A stretch of DNA of 64,000 nucleotides from Candidatus Eisenbacteria bacterium (GCA_018831195.1 JAHJDP010000046.1:1-64000); one strand, 5' to 3'. Positions 27,579 through 36,662 are shown, counted from the first letter of the stretch. Made by a program: numbers and translations. The notes: generated by a model not told the origin, from the sequence alone.

Positions 27579-29075
27579 GTGTCCAGGAAACTCATTTTTA
27601 CCAGCATGCTTGCTGCCATCTGCCTCGTCTCCTGCGGTGACGGCGACAGCGGAACGCAGCCGACAGTCGACACAACCGACCCCGCAGTGACCATCCTCCA
27701 GCCGGTCACCGGCGCCACCGTCCCGGCCGGTAACGTGATTATCAGCGCCCAGGCGACCGACAACGAAGAGATCGCAAAGGTCGAATTCTACGTTGACGGA
27801 TCGAAGATCGGGGAGGACGCCAGCGGAGCGGCGAATATCTATGTGTACACTTGGGACGCGACCGGCCTCGCGAACGGCAGCGCGCACACGCTGCGCGCCC
27901 GGGCGCTCGACACCTCGGGTAACGGCGCCGATGCCTCGGTGATGGTCACGATCTGCCCCTGCCCGACCGGTCCGACTTACCATGCCCAAAACATTGACGC
28001 CAACGAGACATGGCGCGCCTGCTGCAATCCGCACATCGTGACCGAGTCGATCGGCATCGAGAACGGCGCCACCCTCACCATCCAGCCCGGCTGCATCGTG
28101 CGCATCGAGGCGGATAAGGGCTTCGTCTGTGGCTGGGGTGGCGCGGGTGACGGCGCCCTGATTGCTGTGGGCAAGCCTGATTCGACGATCCTCTTCACTT
28201 CGAACGAATCCCCGGCGGCGCCCGGTGATTGGTTCGGCTTCACTTTCCACGACGCCACCCTCCCCACTACGCGCTTCAGCTACTGCACGATCGAGTATGC
28301 CGGCCGCGACGGAGAGCAGGCGCTCCTCCTCGATTTCGGCGCGGTCGTGAAGATGGACCACTCGACGATCCAGCACAGCGCCGGCAAGGGGATCGCCTTT
28401 TCCCAGCAGGGATCCCACATGGCGGCGTTCACGAACAACACCATCACCGGCTGCGCCGACTACCCGCTCGAGGTAGAACCGGAATATGTGCGCGAACTGG
28501 GCGCCGGTAACAGCTTCACCGGTAACGCGGCCGGCAAGAACGCCATCACCGTGTACTATGGGATCGTTGAAACGAGCGGTACCTGGCGCCATCACGGCGT
28601 GCCCTATCGCGTGCCGGAAGGCCATGGTGTGGGCATCGGCAGCCAGACGGGGACCGCGGTGGTGACGATTGAACCCGGCACGGTGATCCAGTTCGGTCTC
28701 GACGCGTACCTGCATGTCGGGTACACGATCTCCGCCGGTCTGATTGCCGAGGGTACGGTCGCCAATCCGATCACCTTCACCAGCGAGCAAGCCAACCCGC
28801 AACCGGGCGATTGGCGGCATATTTATATCAGCGGCGCCTCGGTCGACGCGCAGTGCCGCCTCAAGCATTGCGTGATCGAGTACGGCGGCGGCGTTGTTGG
28901 TGCGCTCGAGAGTATCGCGATCGAGGACGCGCTGCCCTCGATCACGGACTGCGAGATCAACCACAGCGCCGGCTATGGTATTTCGCTGGGCGGTGGTGAA
29001 TACCCCGACCCCGCGACGCTTGAGGGCTCGAACAGCTTCACCGGCAACGCCGGCGACAACGTGCACATTTTTTAG
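27579..29075 (+). CDS. Lipoprotein with bacterial Ig-like domain and right-handed beta-helix
   Basis: GTG at 27579 with GAAGGAG eight bases upstream gives a 498-residue lipoprotein (AAICLVSC, Cys19). Residues about 35-125 are an Ig-like domain (VTILQPVTGATVPAGNVIISAQATDNEEIAKVEFYVDG). The remainder is a parallel beta-helix with repeated rungs such as FSYCTIEYAGRDGEQALLL and CRLKHCVIEYGGGVVGALES, plus GNSFTGNAAG-type turns occurring twice. Such proteins are usually surface-exposed and often carbohydrate-binding. No catalytic residues could be assigned. Confidence 0.8.
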   Translation: MSRKLIFTSMLAAICLVSCGDGDSGTQPTVDTTDPAVTILQPVTGATVPAGNVIISAQATDNEEIAKVEFYVDGSKIGEDASGAANIYVYTWDATGLANGSAHTLRARALDTSGNGADASVMVTICPCPTGPTYHAQNIDANETWRACCNPHIVTESIGIENGATLTIQPGCIVRIEADKGFVCGWGGAGDGALIAVGKPDSTILFTSNESPAAPGDWFGFTFHDATLPTTRFSYCTIEYAGRDGEQALLLDFGAVVKMDHSTIQHSAGKGIAFSQQGSHMAAFTNNTITGCADYPLEVEPEYVRELGAGNSFTGNAAGKNAITVYYGIVETSGTWRHHGVPYRVPEGHGVGIGSQTGTAVVTIEPGTVIQFGLDAYLHVGYTISAGLIAEGTVANPITFTSEQANPQPGDWRHIYISGASVDAQCRLKHCVIEYGGGVVGALESIAIEDALPSITDCEINHSAGYGISLGGGEYPDPATLEGSNSFTGNAGDNVHIF

Positions 29076-29194
29076 AGGGTGGAGGCGTCCGGTACGGCGG
29101 GAATCTCCGCCGCGCCGGACGCGTCATCCACGAGAGTGGGCCATGATGGCGAGTGCAAGGGATTGGTTCTGAAGAGCGCGGGAGGAGCTGCATC

Positions 29195-30426
29195 ATGCAA
29201 CAACTGAGATTGTTGATGCTATGTGTGCTGCTCTGGTTATCGCCTCCGGCAGCAAGGTGGTTGGCCAGCCGAGGGAGATCATTGTGTTGTTCGTTGACCA
29301 CTGGGAACCGAACCTCAACGGGAATCCTGACCGGGTCCAGTTCTGGGTTGACAACTACCGCCCTTTCGCTGATCGCCATCGAGACTCCGATGGGCGGCCG
29401 CTTCGACATACATGGTTCCAGCGTAATGGCGCCCTCGGTAACCCTGGAGCCCACCGGACGAAAGGCAGCTGCGGCCTCTGCTGGAGCTATGTTTTGATGG
29501 GTTCGGCGAAATCGACCTGCATGTCCATCACGGTGAACAGGGATCACCGGAAGAGAATGTACTGAGCTTCGTGACCGGCATGTCTGAGTATATTGGGGGT
29601 CTGCAGCCTTACGGAATCGCTCTGACGGCAGCATCCCAACCCGCCACGGCTTTTGCTTTCATCCACGGCATGTGGGCGCTGGACAATTCACGTGGGGATC
29701 CACCCACAGATTGTGGCGTCAATACCGAACTCACGCTTTTGAAGCGGCTTGGATGTTACGCGGACTTCAAGTTTCCAGCCTGGGGCACGATGAATCCAAG
29801 CGTAAGGAACACTCTCTTCCACGCGCAGGACGACGCCGACCGGAGATCGTACGGAAAGCCCGAGAATATCCAATTGGCTTGTGCCGGTTGCGAACCTTGG
29901 GGCGATCTACTGCTCTTCCTCCAACGACGGCGTTAACTATCGCTTGCACTATGTCTCTGCGCGTGAGGCGTACAATATCGTGTGCGCGGCCGAGGACGTC
30001 CTCAGCGGCAATCCATCTCAGTACCTGGACTACGAGATCCCTCCCTACGCGCATCTTCTTATGAATGTTTCCTCACCCTACCGCCTTGTGAGGTGGTCAG
30101 AGGATGTATTGTTCAACCTGCTTGACGATCCTGCGGAGGTTACCATCCGCTTTCATGCCGCCGATCTGGAGAGGACCGTCTACGAATCCCCCGATACGTG
30201 CGCCTGGCTCGCCTTTGACGGCGAGATCCAGGTTTCCGACGATGAGTGCACTTTACATGACCCAACACCTTCACGCTGGTATCGCGTCACCCCGCCGCCC
30301 GGTGAATGCGTGGTCAATTGGGATGGAACGAACGCTCGCGGCGTACCCGTGGCAAGCGGCCTCTACATTTGCCGCCTCCAGAGCGGCAACTCTGTGCGCC
30401 AGACCCGGATGACGCTCTTGCGTTGA
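29195..30426 (+). pseudogene. Frameshifted deacetylase-like secreted protein with FlgD-like tail
   Basis: The start is ATG 29195 after GGAGGAG, with a signal peptide (MQQLRLLMLCVLLWL). The homologous reading then moves through three frames. Frame two (to about 29450) carries EIIVLFVDHWEPNLNGNPDRV and RDSDGRPLRHTWF. Frame three (about 29460-29930) carries GFGEIDLHVHH, FAFIHGMWALDNSRGD and CGVNTELTLLKRLGCYADF. A last shift near 29890 leads to a FlgD-like C-terminus (VNWDGTNARGVPVASGLYIC). The VDHWEP/HTWF/FAFIHG/LGCYADF motifs recall a polysaccharide-deacetylase-like family. Either a decayed gene or assembly indels. Confidence 0.65.
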
Positions 30427-30540
30427 TCATTGAGAAGGCTGGTTTGATGGCGGGAAGGGCCGTCCGCCCGGATAGCAAGCCCCCCCCCAAGCCGGTTTTT
30501 GATCTTTTTCTGGAACTTTATCAGGAAGTGCAGCTATAAT

Positions 30541-30569
30541 GCCCTGGGATGGGATTTTCCCACCCGGGC
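30541..30569 (+). terminator. Possible terminator hairpin
   Basis: GCCCTGGGATGGGA faces TCCCACCCGGGC with a T-rich loop, an imperfect but long stem, located between the frameshifted secreted gene and the RRM gene. No clear T-tract follows, so termination is uncertain. Confidence 0.4.
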
Positions 30570-30697
30570 GACTCGATGATTTCTTTCCTGAAGAGACGGC
30601 TTCCACCTTCCCTTCCAGAGTTCAGTTCTCAACGATTTTCCCTAAAGTTAGAGTAAATATATGCGTTTACCGGAAGGTGAATGCAGAATGAGGAAAA

Positions 30698-30967
30698 ATG
30701 ACACAGAAGATCTATGTCGGTAATTTGCCGTTCAGCGCTACGGAAGAGAGTCTCCGCGAGCTGTTTTCCCAACACGGAAGCGTGGAAACCGTCAAACTGA
30801 TCACGGATCGTGATACAGGACGGCCACGGGGATTTGGGTTCGTCGAGATGGGCGATGGAGCAAGCGCCGCAATAAGCGCCCTCAACGAGCGTGAGCTCGG
30901 GGGTCGGAATCTCAAAGTCAACGAAGCCAAACCACGCGAAAATCGGCCCCAGCAGAGCCGCTGGTAA
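30698..30967 (+). CDS. Small RRM RNA-binding protein
   Basis: An 89-residue single RNA-recognition-motif protein. RNP2 is IYVGNL at residues 5-10 and RNP1 is RGFGFVEM at residues 44-51; the conserved aromatics are present. A short tail (KPRENRPQQSRW) follows. Such stand-alone bacterial RRMs, common in cyanobacteria and FCB-related lineages, bind RNA and are often cold-inducible. AATGAGGA precedes the ATG by five bases. A strong hairpin lies 11 bases after the stop. Confidence 0.93.
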   Translation: MTQKIYVGNLPFSATEESLRELFSQHGSVETVKLITDRDTGRPRGFGFVEMGDGASAAISALNERELGGRNLKVNEAKPRENRPQQSRW

Positions 30968-30978
30968 CCGAAACATTG

Positions 30979-31020
30979 TACCCGTCGAGGGGAGGGCCAG
31001 TGGCTCACCCTCGGCGGGTA
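30979..31020 (+). terminator. Strong hairpin downstream of the RRM gene
   Basis: Thirteen pairs form between 30979-30991 and 31008-31020 (TACCCGTCGAGGG with CCCTCGGCGGGTA, one G-U). The 16-base loop can itself fold (GAG/CTC and GCC/GGC). The downstream TTCCGCTTTATC is only partly T-rich. It could be an intrinsic terminator, an attenuator, or a target for the RRM protein. Confidence 0.6.
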
Positions 31021-31050
31021 TTCCGCTTTATCATCCATTTCGGGAGGATC

Positions 31051-31233
31051 ATGGGACGGCGCAATAATTATAGTTTCGACAAGCGATCAAAAGAGCAGAA
31101 GAAAGAGAAAAAGGCTGAGGATAAACGGGTGCGAAAGCTTGCAAAGAAAGTGAGCGAAGACGGATCTATTGATTCCGAAACCACTGATATTGACACCGAA
31201 ATCTCTGATATGGAATTCGAAAGTAAAAGATAA
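31051..31233 (+). CDS. Small highly charged protein of unknown function
   Basis: A 60-residue product starting MGRRNNYSFDKRSKEQKKEK. The N-terminal half is Lys/Arg/Glu-rich and predicted helical; the C-terminal part is acidic and Thr/Ser-rich (DGSIDSETTDIDTEISDMEF). GGGAGG stands four bases before the ATG. Similar short NYSF-K-R proteins occur in proteobacteria as uncharacterised conserved proteins; that recollection is unverified. It lies 83 bases after the RRM gene, beyond the hairpin, and may be co-regulated. Confidence 0.7.
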   Translation: MGRRNNYSFDKRSKEQKKEKKAEDKRVRKLAKKVSEDGSIDSETTDIDTEISDMEFESKR

Positions 31234-31533
31234 GAGTCGGCGCGCCGTGGCGGCCCCGTGGGGCGAAGACCGGCGACAGCTCATCCGGCTTGGAGACGAA
31301 GCGTCCGATTCGGGGCGCCCGTGTTCCTTCATTTTTCCCTCTTGTCATTGGGAAGGGGGAAGGGCGAGAATATAGGCAGATAGCGCTTGCCTTGATTGGT
31401 TCTCTTCGTCTCATCCGCCCGGCATTGCGGGCGGGAGGTGAGGTCATCCGGGCGGGCGTTCTCTATATTCCGGCAGGAATCCCTCCCGGCGTTTTCGGTT
31501 CATTGAGGCATCTTTTTTCGAAGGAAAGCAGCC
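31234..31533. other. Intergenic stretch, nothing recognised
   Basis: Roughly 300 bases. The only notable element is AAGGAAAG close to the following ATG, which serves as ribosome-binding site. No RNA gene seen. Confidence 0.4.
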
Positions 31534-33825
31534 ATGAGATGTCCATTCGCATTCCACCAATCCATCCGGTCCAAATCTTCCTTCTCTGACAGCGCCGACG
31601 CTTTTTTACGGGGAGGTGTCGGAAAGGCCGCGGCTGTTCTTTGTATAACTTTATTCGGGGCGCTTCTTCAATCCTGTTCCGATAGGGAGCGGTTGGTTCC
31701 GGTTGAAACTCCGCATGACGGATTCACGACCGGCCCCGTTGCGGTCTATCCGGTGGCCGTGGGACCGGGGATGGCCGTCACAGACTCGATCTCCAGCGGT
31801 TCTTTTGTTTTTCCAGAAGGTGGAGATGGATCTCTCTCGGTGGCGAGGATTGTTGATGCTGCTCTGGAGCCTCCCATGGGAGGAGAAGGATTCTGGGTCG
31901 AATACACAGGCGATGAAGAGCTCGAATGGCATCAGGCGTATGGAACCAACGAGGTACCGCTCCTCTGGGTCTACGGATTTCCCGATGTCAGCCCTGCGGA
32001 TGGGGAAGGCGACGCGGACCTTTGGTGGCCGGTGATGCCGGAGGATAGCACTTCGAATCCCGCGGTTTTCCCACTTGTGCGCCCGGGACGCCCAGAAGGG
32101 AAAGCCGGTTTACTTCCCGCCGCCTTGGAAGACCCTTGGGGCGGCAGACTTCCTTCCGAACCGGGCTCGAAATACCAGCGGCCGATCCATTCCTATTACT
32201 TCGTCCGCCATATCATCAATCGCGACGATCCGGATTGGATGATCTTGGGAAATTTCAAGCTCATCACCCGGTGGACAATCCGGGATTTGATCCATTTTCT
32301 TCCGGCGAATCTCCAGTCCCATGCGACGACAGAGACATCCGGCCGGTTGGCAATGAGAGGGTGGGCGGTCCTTCCGACAGATGATATCAGCGCCTACTCG
32401 GCGTTCCATTACCACACAACCTATGTCGCCGGCTATTACCGGCGGCTCTATCCGATGCTGAGTTATGTATACCAAGGTCCGAAAATGGCGACCGAAGCGA
32501 CAATAGCGCACGAGGTCGGGCACTATTTCACCCACGTTTTTTTTGGTGACGATCCCTTTGAGCAGTTTTCAGACAGCCAGTTGCTCGCGACGCATGATAT
32601 TGGGGATGAGCACGCCTCCCGGCCGATGCTGGAGGAATATGCCATGTATGTGGACTATTTAATGAATGGCAATATTCTCAGGTCTCTCGATGTTGAGGAA
32701 CCGCACGTCCTCTTTGTGAAATCTCCCGAAGTCTTCGATTTGCCGGCGCTGGAGGGTTACGCAACCTGTCTTCTGGCGCGCCTTCACACCGGCAGCAGCA
32801 CTATCAAAGGTCTTTCCGGAGCAACTGAAGATATACCCGTCGTCGCCGCGGGCCATGCCGATCTTCTGGGTGTGCTCTTCGGCAGCAAGCCGACCAGCGT
32901 CAATGAACTGCTGCCGGCAATCAGAAACTACCTGGCCCAAAGCGGCAAGCAGGATCTCCTGCCGGCGATCATGGAGCGCAGCGGCTGGTCGTATCATGGC
33001 GATGGGTTCGTCCTCGATCAAAATGCGCATCCCGTGCCGGGGGCCCAGGTGCAAGCGGTCTGCAAAACGACAAGCAGCGGAAACCGCGAGTACATGGCGC
33101 CGCTCCAGCCGGTTACAACCGGCAGTGACGGAAAATTTACACTGCCCCGTATCTTCCCGGGAACACATTGGATCAGGGTCACCACCGGATCGACCACCCA
33201 GGAATTTGCCTTCACGGTTGATCCGAACCTTAAGACGAGTCAAAAGATCTCCATCGGCGCGCTCACACTCCAGGATTCGGTACTGGACAAGTTGAAACAA
33301 ATGACCTGGATCGGAGCCATCAGCTGCAATGGTGAATTCGATCTGGATAACGGAGGTATGGAAGTTGACCTCTTCACCACTGGATATCAGAGGGTGCATG
33401 AAGCGTCCTGGTCCGGCAACGAGTTGACATGGGTCTACGCCGATTCCAGTGCCTATTTTGATACCGTCAGCGGCGAAGAGATTATCTGCAGCGCGACCTT
33501 CAGTAATGATGGCAGGACCCTGACCCGACTGGAATGCCATATGGACGAGTGGCAAAGATTCCAGGGAGATCTGACCCATACGCGGGAGAGTGACATGGTT
33601 ATTGAGGGGATCCCCCTCTCCTGGATCGACACGCAAACCCCGGGCAGTTGGTTCGCCAATTTCGATCTCCACCGGGAGGAAATTGCGCCGGCGGTGGTGG
33701 GTATCTCATTCGTGGAAAAATATTATCAATCAACCGTGCTCACGATTACGGCGACGGCCTTTCGCTGGACCGGAAGCACCATGCCGGGATGGATCGGATT
33801 CAGCCTCAAGAACAACAACCGCTAG
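31534..33825 (+). CDS. Putative zinc-metallopeptidase-like lipoprotein
   Basis: The 763-residue product has a long signal with lipobox GALLQSC (Cys48). Residues 326-330 are HEVGH in IAHEVGHYFTHVFFGDD, a zincin HExxH motif. EEYAMYVDY, with Glu367/368 about 40 residues on, could supply the third ligand as in gluzincins. Around residues 490-570 a carboxypeptidase-regulatory-like beta-sandwich appears (GFVLDQNAHPVPGAQVQAV, SDGKFTLPRIFPGTHWIRV). The C-terminal 190 residues are beta-rich and unassigned. I do not recognise the family; peptidase activity is inferred from the motif only. Confidence 0.65.
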   Translation: MRCPFAFHQSIRSKSSFSDSADAFLRGGVGKAAAVLCITLFGALLQSCSDRERLVPVETPHDGFTTGPVAVYPVAVGPGMAVTDSISSGSFVFPEGGDGSLSVARIVDAALEPPMGGEGFWVEYTGDEELEWHQAYGTNEVPLLWVYGFPDVSPADGEGDADLWWPVMPEDSTSNPAVFPLVRPGRPEGKAGLLPAALEDPWGGRLPSEPGSKYQRPIHSYYFVRHIINRDDPDWMILGNFKLITRWTIRDLIHFLPANLQSHATTETSGRLAMRGWAVLPTDDISAYSAFHYHTTYVAGYYRRLYPMLSYVYQGPKMATEATIAHEVGHYFTHVFFGDDPFEQFSDSQLLATHDIGDEHASRPMLEEYAMYVDYLMNGNILRSLDVEEPHVLFVKSPEVFDLPALEGYATCLLARLHTGSSTIKGLSGATEDIPVVAAGHADLLGVLFGSKPTSVNELLPAIRNYLAQSGKQDLLPAIMERSGWSYHGDGFVLDQNAHPVPGAQVQAVCKTTSSGNREYMAPLQPVTTGSDGKFTLPRIFPGTHWIRVTTGSTTQEFAFTVDPNLKTSQKISIGALTLQDSVLDKLKQMTWIGAISCNGEFDLDNGGMEVDLFTTGYQRVHEASWSGNELTWVYADSSAYFDTVSGEEIICSATFSNDGRTLTRLECHMDEWQRFQGDLTHTRESDMVIEGIPLSWIDTQTPGSWFANFDLHREEIAPAVVGISFVEKYYQSTVLTITATAFRWTGSTMPGWIGFSLKNNNR

Positions 33826-34994
33826 CAAGGTGAAACTCTGGGATGATCGCCGCCGTCTGGCGCCACGGCGGAGGGCAGAACAGGAGGGCCTATCAGGATG
33901 GCGCTTTTATAACGTTCCTTGCCGTATTGCCGCATGCGATCAAATTCACCCCGCTCCACGCGGATATTCTGGGCGCGGTCCGCATCGCCGCCGTAACTCG
34001 CCACATCGGGATCATGAAAGGTGACGGATCCTTTATCGAAACCGGTCATCACAAGCCAGTGTGGAGCGCGATCACCCGTCAAGCGATAGGTGCTGACCAA
34101 TACCACCGGGACCATGCCGCGGTACACGGCGCTGATGATATCCGCATGGGGGAAATCGTAATAAGCCATCGACACCCCGCTCCTCAGGGCCTTTTGGCGC
34201 AGATCTTCGTGGACAAGGCGAATGACGGAACGCTTGTACTCGTTGCGGACAGAGAGGAAAAACGGCGTCTGGTCCTTTGATTGTAAAACCCGCGTGGTGT
34301 GTCCGCGGCGCTGAGCCGCCAGAGCCAGGCCGAAGGGGCCTGTGCCGCCGATCCCGGATGTCATGAAGACCAGCGTGGCTTCCTTCCATAGGTTCAGTTC
34401 CAATGCGCGCGTCAATGGAACATCCGGGTGGAAATACTTCAACGCCATCATCAAACATGCCGGCCCGCACGTAAAATCCAGCGTTTGTGAGTGATAAGGG
34501 ATGGGCAGGCGCAGCTCGGACGCTACGGCTTTATCGAGGGTCTTAAACATGCGCAGACCGGTGGCGCCGTCTTCGTAGTAATCGTTGAGTTTCTCGCTCA
34601 AGCGGTAGCCGTGCTGCCCGTAGAATTCCACCGCCCGGCGGTTGTCCTGCCGGACTTCGAGCGAGAGTTCAGCACAATGATGCCAAGCGGCTTCCCATTC
34701 ACATTCTTCAAGAAGCCGTTTGCCCAAACCCTGCCCCTGGCGGCTTGGATCCACAACCAAGTTGTACAAACGCCCGCTGCGTTGTGTCTTGCGCCATAGC
34801 AGGTAAGCCGCGCCCACAACACCATGGCCATCCTCTGCTACCAGAAGAGTCCCATGGGAACGGGTGAGCAGGTACTCTATCTGATGGCGATTGAAACGAT
34901 CGGTCGTAAAACCCAGGTGTTCCAAACGCACCAAGATATCCAGATCCCGCTGTGAAGCCAATCGTATCATCAGGCTGTTTTGCGGGGAGCACAC
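33822..34994 (-). CDS. GNAT acetyltransferase fused to C39-like cysteine peptidase
   Basis: A 390-residue bifunctional product. Residues 9-150 are a GNAT fold with the acetyl-CoA loop VDPSRQGQGLGKRLLEE. Residues 160-370 are a papain-like C39 domain: catalytic Cys176 in DFTCGPACLMMALKYF, His in APHWLVMTGFD and Asp in FHDPD. The start is GTG overlapping the upstream ligase stop by one base (TAGTG); an ATG at 34970 (MIRLASQRDLD) is an alternative. It shares an operon with an RLAN protein and an ATP-grasp ligase. Such fusions are known beside RimK-like ligases and are thought to modify or process peptides. Confidence 0.85.
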   Translation of the reverse strand: MCSPQNSLMIRLASQRDLDILVRLEHLGFTTDRFNRHQIEYLLTRSHGTLLVAEDGHGVVGAAYLLWRKTQRSGRLYNLVVDPSRQGQGLGKRLLEECEWEAAWHHCAELSLEVRQDNRRAVEFYGQHGYRLSEKLNDYYEDGATGLRMFKTLDKAVASELRLPIPYHSQTLDFTCGPACLMMALKYFHPDVPLTRALELNLWKEATLVFMTSGIGGTGPFGLALAAQRRGHTTRVLQSKDQTPFFLSVRNEYKRSVIRLVHEDLRQKALRSGVSMAYYDFPHADIISAVYRGMVPVVLVSTYRLTGDRAPHWLVMTGFDKGSVTFHDPDVASYGGDADRAQNIRVERGEFDRMRQYGKERYKSAILIGPPVLPSAVAPDGGDHPRVSPC

Positions 34995-35872
34995 TAGGAT
35001 TCCATCAAGAAACGGATGATCTTCTCATAGACATCCGGCGCCTTCTTGTCCTCGTCACCGGCGATAATCGTGGGATTGTCATTGACTTCAATAACGATGT
35101 AATCATCGCCCACTTGCTTTAGATCCACACCATAGAGTCCTTCCCCGATAGCGGCGGCCGCTTGTAAGGCCCGCTCCAGCAGGTGCGGATCAGCCTCCGC
35201 CAGGCTCATCGACTTAACGGGTCCCTGAATGGCCGGCCCGGTGGGCATATAGGTCAGAATTTTCCAACGCTTCTTGGGGATTGTGTACTGGCAGACATAG
35301 AGCGGCCGGTTGCCGAGGATGCCGACACGCCAATCGAACTGCGAGGGTACGAAGCGCTGGGCGATGATGCGGTCGGCGCGGCGCATGAAGCGCTTGCCGA
35401 TCGACAGGTATTCCTCCACCGTCTTGGCGCGCTCGACGTAAAGGGAGAAACTGCTGTGAGGCGCTTTGAGCACCAGGGGATTTCCCAAGCGTTCGAAGAG
35501 ATCTTTGCCATGCACGGCCGTCACTTCCGCCTCGGAGACGAATTCCGTCTCCGGCATGGACACGCCGGCCCGTCGAAGATGATGATACATATTTACCTTG
35601 TCACAACAGATGTAGATGGAATCGGGATCATCAAGGACCGGGATGTTGTGCATCTGCGCCGTGCGAGCCGCCACATAGGCCGAATTGAGCGGATCCGTGG
35701 CGGCCCGGATAAAGAGGGCGTTGCAATCGGGGATCTTGTACATATCGGGCCGGAACAGGAAATCCGTCCGGTGCCCCAGGCGCTGGGCGACCTGGGCAAA
35801 TCGCATCAGGGATCCCATCTCATGTGAATTCGAGATGGTGGATCGTTCTACATAAAGACCTAGATTCCCCAT
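34994..35872 (-). CDS. RimK-like ATP-grasp ligase
   Basis: A 292-residue ATP-grasp protein starting at ATG 35872 (MGNLGLYVERSTISNSHEMG), overlapping the upstream RLAN gene by 13 bases. Motifs include NPLVLKAPHSSFSLYVERAK (the flexible ATP-binding loop, less Gly-rich than usual) and the metal/ATP segment YGVDLKQVGDDYIVIEVNDNPTI near the C-terminus (Asp, Glu, Asn). It probably forms an amide bond between an amino acid or peptide carboxylate and an amine; the substrate is unknown. In relatives the RLAN and ATP-grasp parts are fused, but here they are split into two genes. Confidence 0.88.
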   Translation of the reverse strand: MGNLGLYVERSTISNSHEMGSLMRFAQVAQRLGHRTDFLFRPDMYKIPDCNALFIRAATDPLNSAYVAARTAQMHNIPVLDDPDSIYICCDKVNMYHHLRRAGVSMPETEFVSEAEVTAVHGKDLFERLGNPLVLKAPHSSFSLYVERAKTVEEYLSIGKRFMRRADRIIAQRFVPSQFDWRVGILGNRPLYVCQYTIPKKRWKILTYMPTGPAIQGPVKSMSLAEADPHLLERALQAAAAIGEGLYGVDLKQVGDDYIVIEVNDNPTIIAGDEDKKAPDVYEKIIRFLMES

Positions 35873-36513
35873 TTTATCCGCCCATCCAGGTGAGTTAATT
35901 CCTGTTCGGTGAGTTTGGTCAATTCCAACTGGGAAACATCGCTTAAAAGAATTCCCGCTTCGGCTGTGACAATGACGCGAACCGTTGCAAGGGGAATGTG
36001 AAACAGCTCCCATACGATACGCGAGATGGACCGGAAGCGCGGGGATGAACTCCATCCCAAAACAGAGCGGAAACGCCGAACCTGCCCGCCGGGGGGGATA
36101 TCCTGGCAGCAGATGGCGTAGGTGAAGTTGCGCGTCATGGACCTGGCGATGGACTCTTCGCGGCCGTGTTTCATGACCGTACGGCTGCGGCTCATGAAGG
36201 GGTTGATGGGATCAATCACCACGGGTGGTTCGAAGTAACCGTTGGTAATGTAGAACTCGGGGGTCGGCACACCGGCTAATTTCGCCTTTTCCAAGAGGAG
36301 CGGTGTGACATAGGCATCCAGGATTTCTCGGCAGGTGGGATGGACGGTGCGGCCTTCAAGCTCGTGATCTTGCGATACATAATAGGGCGCCTCGAGGTAA
36401 TCATAGGCGCCCGCCATATTGAGCAGGCCGTTCCCCGACGGGTGCCGGGCGATAAAATCAGCCGCCTTGGCGCTCTTGAGGAAGGCCGCGGCGGAAAAGA
36501 TCTTCGATGACAT
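35860..36513 (-). CDS. RLAN-domain protein (RimK-like ATP-grasp N-terminal domain)
   Basis: The 217-residue product contains the RLAN-like segment NMAGAYDYLEAPYYVSQDHELEGRTVHPTCREILDAY. This module usually sits N-terminal to RimK-type ligases. Its molecular role is unknown, possibly substrate recruitment. First gene of the three-gene cassette; the ATP-grasp start lies within its 3' end. A palindrome and a 13-bp direct repeat precede it. Confidence 0.75.
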   Translation of the reverse strand: MSSKIFSAAAFLKSAKAADFIARHPSGNGLLNMAGAYDYLEAPYYVSQDHELEGRTVHPTCREILDAYVTPLLLEKAKLAGVPTPEFYITNGYFEPPVVIDPINPFMSRSRTVMKHGREESIARSMTRNFTYAICCQDIPPGGQVRRFRSVLGWSSSPRFRSISRIVWELFHIPLATVRVIVTAEAGILLSDVSQLELTKLTEQELTHLDGRIKWGI

Positions 36514-36534
36514 GCTTGCCTCACTTCTTGACGA

Positions 36535-36575
36535 GATGACCGCGCGCGGTCATCCGGCGGTGGCGGTCATCCGGC
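36535..36575. promoter_or_regulatory. Perfect palindrome plus direct repeat upstream of the RLAN cassette
   Basis: A 20-base perfect inverted repeat (GATGACCGCG and its complement) at 36535-36554 overlaps a 13-base direct repeat GCGGTCATCCGGC at 36546-36558 and 36563-36575 (17-bp period). They lie 22-62 bases upstream of the RLAN start, where an operator would be expected. A terminator for the preceding regulator gene is the alternative, but no T-tract follows on the minus strand. Confidence 0.5.
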
Positions 36576-36662
36576 ATCCGCCAGCCCAGCTTACGATCCA
36601 TGTGGGTGAGATGTATCATAAACTTTGAACCACCGGCAAGCTCGTTCAAGATTGGGGATCGC

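Noticed and set aside
27225-29066. Long open frame of about 610 codons on the minus strand
   Set aside because: It lies entirely opposite the beta-helix lipoprotein gene and its upstream region. It is rich in Arg, His and Val as expected from reverse reading of GC-rich codons and has no family motifs.
32659-33672. Minus-strand open frame of 337 codons
   Set aside because: Antisense to the HEVGH lipoprotein; no domain and a shadow-like composition.
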